33,380 nucleotides of DNA, from contig LFRN01000211.1 in NCBI GenBank assembly GCA_001512375.1, forward strand, positions 1 through 33,380, written 5' to 3'. The stretch is from Candidatus Methanoculleus thermohydrogenotrophicum. Lineage in GTDB: Archaea; Halobacteriota; Methanomicrobia; Methanomicrobiales; Methanoculleaceae. The notes beneath the pieces were generated by a model. It worked only from the letters and a program-made list of their open reading frames with translations. It was not told the origin of the DNA and did not search any database. A program made the position numbers and the translations under genes. This document shows, in pieces, positions 23,800 to 31,805 of the stretch (the first letter of the stretch is position 1; every line of letters starts with the position of its first letter).

Positions 23800-24276
23800 A
23801 TGAGCGCGGGACCGCTCGTTGCATCCGGGATCGGCATCCTCCTCCTGGTCGTCACCGCCTACGTCCTGGTCGGCGGCACCCTCGCGACCACCGAAGTGAT
23901 GGTCGAAGCCCAGGGCAACCTCGCCATGTACCAGGAAGCCCGGATGCGGACGGCGATCGAGATCCAGAACACGACCCTGAGCGACCAGACCCTCTCTGTC
24001 GAGGTGAAGAACACCGGGAGCGAACCGATCGTCGACATCCCGCTGATCGACGTCTACCTCTGCATGGGGAACGACGCTCCCGTCTATGTCCCTTACGGGA
24101 AGGAGGATGTGAACTACTGGAACAATGCGGGGATAGACCCGGATCACATCCACCCCGGCCAGCTCGACCCCGGTGAGACCCTCACCCTCTCGATCACCCA
24201 CGAAGACAGCAAAAAACCCACCTGGGTCCAGGTCGTCACCCCGAACGGGGTCTCGAGTTCAACATACATAAGGTGA
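23800..24276 (+). CDS. flaF: Archaellum stator protein FlaF-like
   Basis: A 158-residue paralogue of the preceding gene. The N-terminal helix (about 8-28; ASGIGILLLVVTAYVLVGG) leads to a coiled segment MVEAQGNLAMYQEARMRTAI and the beta-sandwich strand LSVEVKNTGSEPI, typical of FlaF. A negatively charged loop with several Asp and His residues follows (DPDHIHPGQLDPGETL). It starts two bases after the previous stop and ends seven bases before flaH. The two proteins probably form the heteromeric stator reported for this family. Confidence 0.8.
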   Translation: MSAGPLVASGIGILLLVVTAYVLVGGTLATTEVMVEAQGNLAMYQEARMRTAIEIQNTTLSDQTLSVEVKNTGSEPIVDIPLIDVYLCMGNDAPVYVPYGKEDVNYWNNAGIDPDHIHPGQLDPGETLTLSITHEDSKKPTWVQVVTPNGVSSSTYIR

Positions 24277-24283
24277 CATAAGA

Positions 24284-25027
24284 ATGGCCATAAGTGAAGA
24301 CGCACAGAGCAGCATCCTCGAGATGCCGGACAAGTCGATCCTCTCGACCGGGAACTCCGAACTCGACAAGAAGATCGCCGACGGCCTCCCGCTCCAGTCA
24401 CTCACGCTCATCGAGGGCGAGAACGACACCGGAAAGAGCGTGCTGACCCAGCAGATCATCTGGGGAGCCTTAAAACAGGGCTTCAACGTCGACCTCTTCT
24501 CGACCGAGAACACGAGCAAGAGTTTCCTCTCCCAGATGGAGTCGATGAGCCTCGATATCTCCGACTACTTCGCCTGGGGCTACCTCCGGATCTTTCCCAT
24601 GCACGTCGTCGGGTTCGAGTGGACACGCGAGAAGATGCAGGGGACCCTCGAACGGATGATCGCCCACATAGAGCAGAGCAAAGCGCAGGTGATCGTCATC
24701 GACTCGCTCACGCTCTTCACCGAGTACGCAAGGCAGGACACGGTCCTGACGTTCTTCACGAACTGCAAAAACCTCGTCGACCACGGCAAGACCATCCTGA
24801 TCACGCTGCACACCTACGCCTTCGTCGAGGACGCCCTCGTCCGTATCCGCTCGATCTGCGACGCTCACCTCTTCATGAAGAAGGCGCTCATCGGCGGCAA
24901 GTACGTCATGATGCTCGAGGTCGTCAAAGTCCGCGGCGCGCGAAAGACCACCGGTAACATCATCAGTTTCGAGGTCCACCCCGGATACGGCATCAAGATC
25001 ATCCCGGTCACAGTTGCGAAGGTGTGA
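24284..25027 (+). CDS. flaH: Archaellum ATPase-like protein FlaH
   Basis: FlaH (ArlH) is a RecA/KaiC-fold protein that binds ATP and regulates FlaI at the base of the motor. The 247-residue protein has Walker A GENDTGKS (45-52) and Walker B VIVIDSLT with D140. KaiC-like flanking strands (NVDLFSTENTS; ILITLHTYAF) are seen. Length and order are standard. It is followed three bases later by flaI, so the ring and hexamer are made together. Confidence 0.95.
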   Translation: MAISEDAQSSILEMPDKSILSTGNSELDKKIADGLPLQSLTLIEGENDTGKSVLTQQIIWGALKQGFNVDLFSTENTSKSFLSQMESMSLDISDYFAWGYLRIFPMHVVGFEWTREKMQGTLERMIAHIEQSKAQVIVIDSLTLFTEYARQDTVLTFFTNCKNLVDHGKTILITLHTYAFVEDALVRIRSICDAHLFMKKALIGGKYVMMLEVVKVRGARKTTGNIISFEVHPGYGIKIIPVTVAKV

Positions 25028-25030
25028 GAC

Positions 25031-26884
25031 ATGGGATCGGCGCTTGAAGCAACGGTAACCCTCCCCTTTGAGCCCGAGCCCATTGATGAGGGGAACGACT
25101 GCTACAACAACGTAGAGTCCTGCGTCCTCTACCGGATGCTCCCGGCAAACGCCCGCGATTATGTCAAGGAGAGTCCCCACCTCCTCGAGTACCTCCACAT
25201 CCTGCCGGTCAACACCGTCGGGATCCCGCTCTTCCTCTCGGAACTGAAACGGGACCTGAAGTCGATGGAGAATCCGAACATCATCTACCCCGTCAGCGAG
25301 ACAACCTTCATCCACATCTTCCCGGACCCCGACGATGTACGGAACTGGTATATCCCGATCGAACCCTCGTTCCTGCACTCCGTAAAAGCGATCCTCCCGA
25401 TGGTCGAGGAGAGACTCATCGACATGATCGACGCCCTCGACGAAGATCCGGTGACCGAGGAGGCACGTATCGAGGTGCTCAGGAACTTCATCCGGCAACT
25501 TGTGTATATCAAGCAACCGGGCGAAGTGATCGATGAATCCCTGCTCGCCGGCGGGACACCAAAAGACCTCAAAGGCCGGATCATAAAATTCCTCACCACC
25601 GATATCGGCGCACCGGCAAAACCCGAGGTGGAAGGGGTCCCGGTACTCGCCGACGGCCGGATCGTCCTCTCGCGGCAGGAGTACACGGCACTCGAGTACC
25701 TGATGGTCCGCGACAAGATTGAGATGGGGGTACTCAAACCCTTCCTCTCCGACCCCTACATCGAGGATATCACCTGCAGCGGCGTCGGACCGATCTTCAT
25801 CGAGCACAAAATCTTTAAGGGTTTAAAATCGGTCGTCGGGTTCCGCGACTCGAAGGAACTCGACAGTTTCGTCATCAAACTCGCCGAGCGGATAAAACGG
25901 CCCCTGACCTACAGAGACCCCATCGTGGACGCGACCCTCCCCGACGGTTCGCGTATCAACATCGTCTACGGGACCGAGATCAGCAAGCATGGCAGCAACT
26001 TCACCATCCGTAAGGTGAGCAAGGTCCCCATGAGTATCATGCAGGTCATCGAGAGCGGGACGTGCGACTACATGATGGCCGCATACCTCTGGATCTGCCT
26101 TGAGTTCGGGATGTCGGTATTCGTCTCCGGAGAGACCGCAAGCGGCAAGACGACGACTTTAAACGCCTTAACGACCTTCCTCCCGCCAGAGAACAAGATC
26201 ATCACCATCGAGGATACACCTGAACTGACGGTCCCCCACAGGAACTGGACCCGTGAGGTCGCGAAAGCCAAGGGAAAGGGCGAGGGCGAAGGCTCTGAGG
26301 TCACGATGTTCGACCTCCTCAAAGCCGCCCTCCGTCAGCGTCCAAACCAGATCCTGGTCGGCGAGATCCGTGGTGTGGAAGGATCAGTCGCGTTCTCCGC
26401 GATGCAGACCGGCCACCCGGTGATGAGCACCTTCCACGCCGCGTCGGTCGAGAAACTGATTCAGCGTCTCTGCGGGGATCCGATCAACATCCCAAAGACC
26501 CACGTCGACAACCTCAACCTGGTCATCATCCAGAGCGCCGTGAAACTCCCCCATGGTGGAACCGTCCGGCGGATGCTCAGCATCAACGAACTCGTGGGCT
26601 ACGATCCCGAGACAGAGGGGTTCTCCTTCATGGCAGCATTTGTCTGGGATCCTGCAACTGACACCTTCACCTTCACCGGCAAGGGGAGCAGTTACCTCCT
26701 CGAGAGCAAGATCGCGACGATGCTCGGCATCCCCGAGAGCCGCGTGGCTGAGATTTACGACGAAGTCGAGAAACGCGCCAGGATCCTCGAGCAGCTCCAC
26801 AAGGCGGGGTACACCCACTTCTGGGACCTCTTCCACATGATCACAAAGATCAAGAGACACGGTCTCCTCGCCATCGAGGTGTGA
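25031..26884 (+). CDS. flaI: Archaellum motor ATPase FlaI
   Basis: FlaI (ArlI) is the secretion-superfamily hexameric ATPase that assembles and rotates the archaellum. The 617-residue protein has a long N-terminal domain (about 1-220), then the ring ATPase with DPYIEDITCSGVGPIFIEH, the Walker A GETASGKT (367-374), the Asp box in TIEDTPELTVPH, and the Walker B LVGEIRGVEG with E445. His-box residues appear in TGHPVMSTFHAASVEKLIQR. The length is above the 520-550 common for the family because of the N-terminal part. The stop overlaps the flaJ start by four bases. Confidence 0.96.
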   Translation: MGSALEATVTLPFEPEPIDEGNDCYNNVESCVLYRMLPANARDYVKESPHLLEYLHILPVNTVGIPLFLSELKRDLKSMENPNIIYPVSETTFIHIFPDPDDVRNWYIPIEPSFLHSVKAILPMVEERLIDMIDALDEDPVTEEARIEVLRNFIRQLVYIKQPGEVIDESLLAGGTPKDLKGRIIKFLTTDIGAPAKPEVEGVPVLADGRIVLSRQEYTALEYLMVRDKIEMGVLKPFLSDPYIEDITCSGVGPIFIEHKIFKGLKSVVGFRDSKELDSFVIKLAERIKRPLTYRDPIVDATLPDGSRINIVYGTEISKHGSNFTIRKVSKVPMSIMQVIESGTCDYMMAAYLWICLEFGMSVFVSGETASGKTTTLNALTTFLPPENKIITIEDTPELTVPHRNWTREVAKAKGKGEGEGSEVTMFDLLKAALRQRPNQILVGEIRGVEGSVAFSAMQTGHPVMSTFHAASVEKLIQRLCGDPINIPKTHVDNLNLVIIQSAVKLPHGGTVRRMLSINELVGYDPETEGFSFMAAFVWDPATDTFTFTGKGSSYLLESKIATMLGIPESRVAEIYDEVEKRARILEQLHKAGYTHFWDLFHMITKIKRHGLLAIEV

Positions 26885-28485
26885 CGTTGTTTGAGGACGT
26901 AACCGAACGACTGCGGCAGGCGAACCAGGGCAGGATGCCGTTTGAAGACCAGATAGAGTACCTCAAAGGCCTCCGTTCATCCATCCTCGAGAACAAGAAG
27001 ATGGAGCAGGACCTGCTCTTCATGTACACCTACATGGCCGCCATCACCACGGCAGCCGTGACCAGGCCCGAGATCTTCGAATATACATCCGAGAGGTTCG
27101 AGTACGTCCCGTCGCGCTACATTGCAAAGGCCCAGCGCCTGGTCGCTGGATGGGGCTACAGTTACGCTGAAGCGCTCCGGGCGGTTGCTGAGCGGTGCAG
27201 GAACAAGACCCTTCAGAGCATGCTGAACCGCTATGCAAACTCCATCGACGCCGGGGTTCCCGACGACGACTTCATCACCACGGAACTCGAGAGCATCAGG
27301 AGTATTTACAGAAACACGTTCGAGCAGGGGATCGAGCTCCTGAAGAAATGGGGCGACGCCTACATCGCGATGCTCCTATCGGCCGCGCTCGTCGCGATCA
27401 TTATCATGATATCGGTGGCGATCTACGCCCCTGGTGGGATAGGTGCGGCGCTCAATACCGCATACCTCCTCATCATCGGCATATCGGTCTTCGGCCTTGC
27501 GATCATGTACCAGGCTGTCCCCGACGACCCGAGGACGCACGGGCTTACCACGATCTGCTCCAGGGAGCAGCGCATCATCCGGAGATGGGAGCGCCTGATC
27601 TTGCCGACCGTCTTCGCAATCACGCTTATTCTTATCCTGATCGGCGCCAACGCCGGCGTTATATTCCTGATCGTTGGCCTGCTCCTGGTGCCCCTCGGGA
27701 TCATCGGCTACATCGACGATACCAACGTCATCAACCGTGACACCGACTTCGCCACGTTCATCCGCAGCCTCGGGTCAGTGATGGGGAGCAGGGGCATCAC
27801 CACTGGCGATGCTCTTCAGGAAGTGGACAAAAAATCCCTCCCTCATCTGGAACCGTTCATAGACTCGGTATCGTCGAGACAGAACCTGGGGCTCGATGAA
27901 ACGGGGAGCTGGAGGAAGTTCATCGGGGAGACCGGCAGTTACCTGGTCTACAAGTACATGAACATCTTCCGTGACGCAGTGGCCCTCGGCGGCTCCCCTG
28001 ACGAGATAGGAAAGATCACCGGTTCGTCGATGCTCGAGCAGGTTCTCCTCAGGAGGAAACGCGACATGATGGCGAAGGGGTTTGTCGTCCTGCTCGTGCC
28101 AATGCACGCGGCGATGATCGGGATCTTCGTCTTCCTCTTCGAGATCCTGCTTTCGATGTCCCACGCGATAACGAAAGTGATGAGCCATTTTGCGGAGACC
28201 TCGGCAGCACTCACAGGGGGGTCGTCCACGATCGGCGGCAGCATGGCGATGTCCTTAAACCTCTTCGTAGACTTCCCTGAAGATACGATGCGGGCCTACG
28301 TGGTGACGATCCTCTTAATGCTGACCATTGCAAACATTCTTGCAGGAAAGATCGTCATGGGCGGCGACCGGTACATATATTACCTCTTCACAAGCCTGCT
28401 CTGCGCGGCTACCGGCATCATCTATATCGTTGCACCGTTCATCGTGAGCGCATTCTTTACCATTCCAGTATTTACGGGGATATAG
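26881..28485 (+). CDS. flaJ: Archaellum platform protein FlaJ
   Basis: FlaJ (ArlJ) is the polytopic inner-membrane core of the motor, related to TadC/GspF. The 534-residue protein has two cytoplasmic T2SF-like halves (about 90-150 and 290-390; GYSYAEALRAVAERCRNK and GDALQEVDKKSLPHL) and about eight membrane helices. Clear ones begin at MLLSAALVAIIIMISVAIYA, TVFAITLILILIGANAG, FVVLLVPMHAAMIGIFVFLF and YYLFTSLLCAATGIIYIV. GTG 26881 overlaps the flaI stop (GTGA). The next gene starts one base after its stop. Confidence 0.95.
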   Translation: MTLFEDVTERLRQANQGRMPFEDQIEYLKGLRSSILENKKMEQDLLFMYTYMAAITTAAVTRPEIFEYTSERFEYVPSRYIAKAQRLVAGWGYSYAEALRAVAERCRNKTLQSMLNRYANSIDAGVPDDDFITTELESIRSIYRNTFEQGIELLKKWGDAYIAMLLSAALVAIIIMISVAIYAPGGIGAALNTAYLLIIGISVFGLAIMYQAVPDDPRTHGLTTICSREQRIIRRWERLILPTVFAITLILILIGANAGVIFLIVGLLLVPLGIIGYIDDTNVINRDTDFATFIRSLGSVMGSRGITTGDALQEVDKKSLPHLEPFIDSVSSRQNLGLDETGSWRKFIGETGSYLVYKYMNIFRDAVALGGSPDEIGKITGSSMLEQVLLRRKRDMMAKGFVVLLVPMHAAMIGIFVFLFEILLSMSHAITKVMSHFAETSAALTGGSSTIGGSMAMSLNLFVDFPEDTMRAYVVTILLMLTIANILAGKIVMGGDRYIYYLFTSLLCAATGIIYIVAPFIVSAFFTIPVFTGI

Positions 28486-28486
28486 C

Positions 28487-29488
28487 ATGAAAGAAAATAT
28501 ACGCCGGCCGCTCCTGTTCCTGATCACCGTCGGTACGGGTACTCTGATCATCATCTTCGATGCCCCGATCGAGGTCATCGTCGCAGGCACCGTGCTCGTG
28601 GGGTTTTGCACGCTTATCATCACCGGGGCGGTGAAGATTGCTGACTTAAAACCCTCAAATCTGCGCGCCGCGCTCCGGGAGCGGCCGAAGGGGAATGAGA
28701 AGGGAGAATCAGATACGGTAGCGCCGAAATCCTCTCTTACCAGCATGTTCGGAACTCTCACGGCATCGGTCAGGGAAGCGATCACGCACGTCCGTGCCCC
28801 TGAAAGCGAGAAGAAGAGAACGATCGAGGAGATCGATGCCATGCTCGACCAGGCGATCGACGGCTCGGCCCCTCCGAAGACCGCCGGAGGCGCTGTCGAC
28901 CCCCTCGCTGCACTCGCAGACCTCGACCTCAACTCCCTGGAAGACCTCGACCTCGATGAGGCAACCAGACCAGGGGCAGCGTTCGGATCAGACCAGTTTT
29001 CTTCCCTCTCCGGGGCAGAGGCAGACGTCGTATCAGAGATCCTCAGGGCGCATCAGAGCGAGACCGACGATCCCGGCATCGGCTTCGCCGAGGGCTCCGG
29101 AGCCACCGCAGGCCTCTCAGGACTGCCTGACCTGAGTGCGCTGAGCGCAGAACTCTCCGAACTCGACGACCTGGATCTCGACGAGATCGAGATCGAGATC
29201 GAGGGCGAGGATGTTGATGATGAAGAGATGGATGTGGATGAGCCTGCCCGGGCGCAAGAGGCCCCAGATGAGCCGATCGATCATCCAGAAGAAGACTTCG
29301 ATATAGTCTCCTTCGCATCCGGCGGCATGGTCGATGACGACCTGATTGTCGCGCTCAAATCAGACGTAAAGAAGAAGAGAAAGAAGTATGTGGAGGATAT
29401 CAGCCTGCTCCGCGAGCTCCAGGGAGAGAAATACGATGCAAGAGAACTTGCTGCAGAGCTCGAGGAGATTCTTGCAATGCTAAAATAA
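28487..29488 (+). CDS. Acidic two-helix membrane protein in the archaellum operon, unknown function
   Basis: A 333-residue protein that I do not recognise. It begins with two adjacent membrane helices (about 8-24 and 27-48), leaving a large cytoplasmic part. That part has a basic stretch (about 50-110), an Asp/Leu-rich repeat region with DLDLNSLEDLDLDE (about 145-160), a very acidic run at about 224-252 (ELDDLDLDEIEIEIEGEDVD), then a short basic patch KKKRKK and an amphipathic C-terminus (about 305-333) likely to coil. It starts one base after flaJ and is followed 29 bases later by cheF. The position suggests a membrane-tethered scaffold between motor and switch, by inference. Confidence 0.8.
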   Translation: MKENIRRPLLFLITVGTGTLIIIFDAPIEVIVAGTVLVGFCTLIITGAVKIADLKPSNLRAALRERPKGNEKGESDTVAPKSSLTSMFGTLTASVREAITHVRAPESEKKRTIEEIDAMLDQAIDGSAPPKTAGGAVDPLAALADLDLNSLEDLDLDEATRPGAAFGSDQFSSLSGAEADVVSEILRAHQSETDDPGIGFAEGSGATAGLSGLPDLSALSAELSELDDLDLDEIEIEIEGEDVDDEEMDVDEPARAQEAPDEPIDHPEEDFDIVSFASGGMVDDDLIVALKSDVKKKRKKYVEDISLLRELQGEKYDARELAAELEEILAMLK

Positions 29489-29517
29489 AGGTACTCTCGG
29501 TGCTACAGGAGATATAA

Positions 29518-30339
29518 ATGACGATGATGAAATCCGTTCCAGTGAAGGTCGAGCATGATGGCAGGTGGGTCTCGACGACGATGGGCATCGGTAAGGACCG
29601 TATCCGTATCGGTGCTCCTCTTGACCGCGAGATCCTCTATAAATCCATGGTCGATCTTGAGGAGAGGAAGAACCAGGTGACGATCACAACCGGTTCAGAT
29701 GAGGCAGTGGAGACCTTCCGCATCGCCTCGGTGGAGAAGGTCCTCTCGGTCTTAAAGAAGTTCATCATCACTCAGTGCAGCGCCTACCGGCTGAATGCCT
29801 TCTTCATGTCACCCGCGATCCGCGGGGGGGTGCTCGTCAAGGACGCCCGATGGGAGAAAGGTGCGATCGCTGTCATGAAGACCGGCATCTGGTTCGTCAG
29901 CCAGGAGAACCAGGTCTGCATATCCCTGGGAGACGTCGCAGGCATCGAGTTCACACGCCGGGAGATCCAGGGGAAGGATCTCGATGTCGTGAAGATTGAT
30001 CACCTCATCGAGAACGAGGTCGTGACAAGTTTTGTCCTCTGCCCAAAGACAACACTCCAGGTCCTCTATAACTTCCTCAAAGAGGCAACACAGAACTCAG
30101 CATATGAAGGAGAGCTCGATCCGCTGACCGGGCAGGTGGCCATGCTGGTCTACAGCGGGATGGACTCAAGTAACATCGAGAACATGCTCCAGCTCTCGCA
30201 CAAAGATCTCGACGCCATCTATGAATACCTCATCAACGCAGGGTTTGCCGAGGTTCTCTATGTCAGGAGAGAGATACAACTGACCGCTAAAGGCGTCCGG
30301 TATATCTCCGATTCAATGAAATCTCCAACCAGCGAGTGA
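29518..30339 (+). CDS. cheF: Taxis protein CheF
   Basis: CheF is an archaea-specific adaptor that binds phospho-CheY and the FlaC/D/E proteins (shown in Halobacterium). The 273-residue protein has an N-terminal PH-like part with TTMGIGKDRIRI, a middle portion (about 95-185; GGVLVKDARWEKGAIAVMKT, SLGDVAGIEF, REIQGKDLDVVKID) and a winged-helix-like C-terminus (about 205-265; TGQVAMLVYSGMDSSNIENM, DAIYEYLINAGF). AGGAGAT precedes ATG 29518. It closes the fla operon and precedes the che genes, matching its bridging role. Confidence 0.88.
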   Translation: MTMMKSVPVKVEHDGRWVSTTMGIGKDRIRIGAPLDREILYKSMVDLEERKNQVTITTGSDEAVETFRIASVEKVLSVLKKFIITQCSAYRLNAFFMSPAIRGGVLVKDARWEKGAIAVMKTGIWFVSQENQVCISLGDVAGIEFTRREIQGKDLDVVKIDHLIENEVVTSFVLCPKTTLQVLYNFLKEATQNSAYEGELDPLTGQVAMLVYSGMDSSNIENMLQLSHKDLDAIYEYLINAGFAEVLYVRREIQLTAKGVRYISDSMKSPTSE

Positions 30340-30357
30340 TCGTATCTCCCCAGAATA

Positions 30358-30371
30358 CGAAAACCTATATA
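30358..30371 (+). promoter_or_regulatory. BRE/TATA promoter of cheYBA
   Basis: CGAAAACC followed by TATATA (30366-30371) is a near-ideal archaeal BRE and TATA pair. Transcription is expected near 30394, about 12 bases before the cheY ATG, with GGTG as a short ribosome site between. Confidence 0.75.
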
Positions 30372-30405
30372 CTGTATTCTCCAATTAAACATTGAGTGGT
30401 GTCCG

Positions 30406-30768
30406 ATGGGGAGAATCCTGATCGTCGATGATACAATGTTTATGAGAACGCTGCTGAAGAACATCCTCTTCTCTGGCGGACACGATATCGTCGGCGAGGC
30501 GGCGGATGGGGCAGAGGCACTCGCCAAGTACCAGGTACTCAAACCCGACCTCGTCACGATGGATATTGTTATGCCGAAAGTAAACGGGATCGAGGCGCTT
30601 AAGGCCATCAAGGCCGCAGACCCGGCAGCAAAGGTCATCATGTGCACAGCGGTTGGTCAGGAGCAGATGGTCAAACTTGCCATCAAGAGTGGTGCGAAGG
30701 GCTACATCGTCAAACCGTTCCAGGCTCCAAAGGTTCTCGAAGAAGTCAAGAACGTCCTCAGTGCATAA
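30406..30768 (+). CDS. cheY: Chemotaxis response regulator CheY
   Basis: A 120-residue single receiver domain, the diffusible signal from CheA to the motor switch. It has the acidic pair D8/D9 (ILIVDD), the phosphoacceptor D53 in VTMDIVMP, T81 in MCTAVGQ and K103 in YIVKPF, so it should be phosphorylatable. The first gene behind its own BRE/TATA promoter; cheB starts two bases after its stop. Together with CheF immediately upstream, it supplies the complete link from kinase to archaellum. Confidence 0.96.
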   Translation: MGRILIVDDTMFMRTLLKNILFSGGHDIVGEAADGAEALAKYQVLKPDLVTMDIVMPKVNGIEALKAIKAADPAAKVIMCTAVGQEQMVKLAIKSGAKGYIVKPFQAPKVLEEVKNVLSA

Positions 30769-30770
30769 CC

Positions 30771-31805
30771 ATGATACGGGTTCTGATCGTCGATGACTCG
30801 CTCTTTATCCGGACGATTCTGCGGGACATGCTCAAGGGCAGCCCTGACATCGAGATCGTCGGGACGGCAGTCAACGGCATCGATGCTCTTGAGAAGATAT
30901 CAGAGCTGAACCCCGACGTCGTCACTCTCGATATCGAGATGCCCCGGATGAACGGCCTCGAGGTTCTTGAAGCACTCCAGGGGATGAAAACAAGACCGAA
31001 GGTGGTTGTTTTAAGCACACTGACGTCCCGGCAGGCCGATATGACGCACCGGGCGCTCCGTCTCGGGGCTGACGACTTCATGCTCAAACCAAGGGACGTC
31101 CCGAACGTCAGAGGCATCGAGAGAGAGCTCATCCAGAAGATCAAAAATCTCGTCTCACTTCCGAGGGTCGTAAAAACCCCCGGGATCCGACAGAACAACG
31201 CCGATGCGGTGGTGCTGGTAGGTTCGTCTGCCGGAGGGCCGCCGATGCTTGATACCCTCCTCTCCGCGCTCCCGTCCAATCTGCCTGCAGCGGTCGTCGT
31301 CACCCAGCATATGCCCGAGGGGTTCACCGCATCGCTCGCCGAACGCCTGAACCGCATCTCGGCCCTACCGGTGAAAGAGACCACGAGCGGCGATATCCTG
31401 AAGGCGGGGACGGTCCTGGTCTCGAGGGCCGGATACCACACCGTGATATCCGGGGTCTACGCACCTGGCGGGAGGAACCACGGGCGGGTCATCCACTCAA
31501 CCGCCCCTCCCCTGCATGCGGTCAGGCCGGCTGTCGACAAAACGTTTGCCTCCGCAGCGAAAGTCTTTGGCCCTCGCACGGTATCCGTGATCCTCTCAGG
31601 GATGGGGAGCGACGGCGGTGAGGGGACTCTCGCGGTGAAGACTGCAGGCGGCACCACGATGGTATGCGCTGAAGAGGACTGCCTCGTCTACGGGATGGCA
31701 CGATCCGCCCTTGCCCGGAACTGCGTCGATAAGGTGGTTCCGCTCAAAGATCTTGCGCGGGAGATCGTAAGAGCGGTCAACAGGCTCGAGGTCGATCATG
31801 GTTGA
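30771..31805 (+). CDS. cheB: Chemotaxis methylesterase CheB
   Basis: Removes methyl groups from chemoreceptors and deamidates them in response to CheA. The 344-residue protein has a receiver domain (1-120) with D8/D9, phosphoacceptor D54 (VTLDIEMP) and K106. The methylesterase domain (about 145-340) has the catalytic triad S153 in VGSSAGGP, H180 in TQHMPEG and D281 in GMGSDGG. ATG 30771 was chosen because the receiver begins there (MIRVLIVDDS). It overlaps cheA by eight bases. Confidence 0.96.
   Translation: MIRVLIVDDSLFIRTILRDMLKGSPDIEIVGTAVNGIDALEKISELNPDVVTLDIEMPRMNGLEVLEALQGMKTRPKVVVLSTLTSRQADMTHRALRLGADDFMLKPRDVPNVRGIERELIQKIKNLVSLPRVVKTPGIRQNNADAVVLVGSSAGGPPMLDTLLSALPSNLPAAVVVTQHMPEGFTASLAERLNRISALPVKETTSGDILKAGTVLVSRAGYHTVISGVYAPGGRNHGRVIHSTAPPLHAVRPAVDKTFASAAKVFGPRTVSVILSGMGSDGGEGTLAVKTAGGTTMVCAEEDCLVYGMARSALARNCVDKVVPLKDLAREIVRAVNRLEVDHG

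Noticed and set aside
24470-25807. 445-codon open frame antisense to flaH/flaI
   Set aside because: Product is a His/Asp/Glu/Val-rich shadow with no motif; both sense genes are certain.
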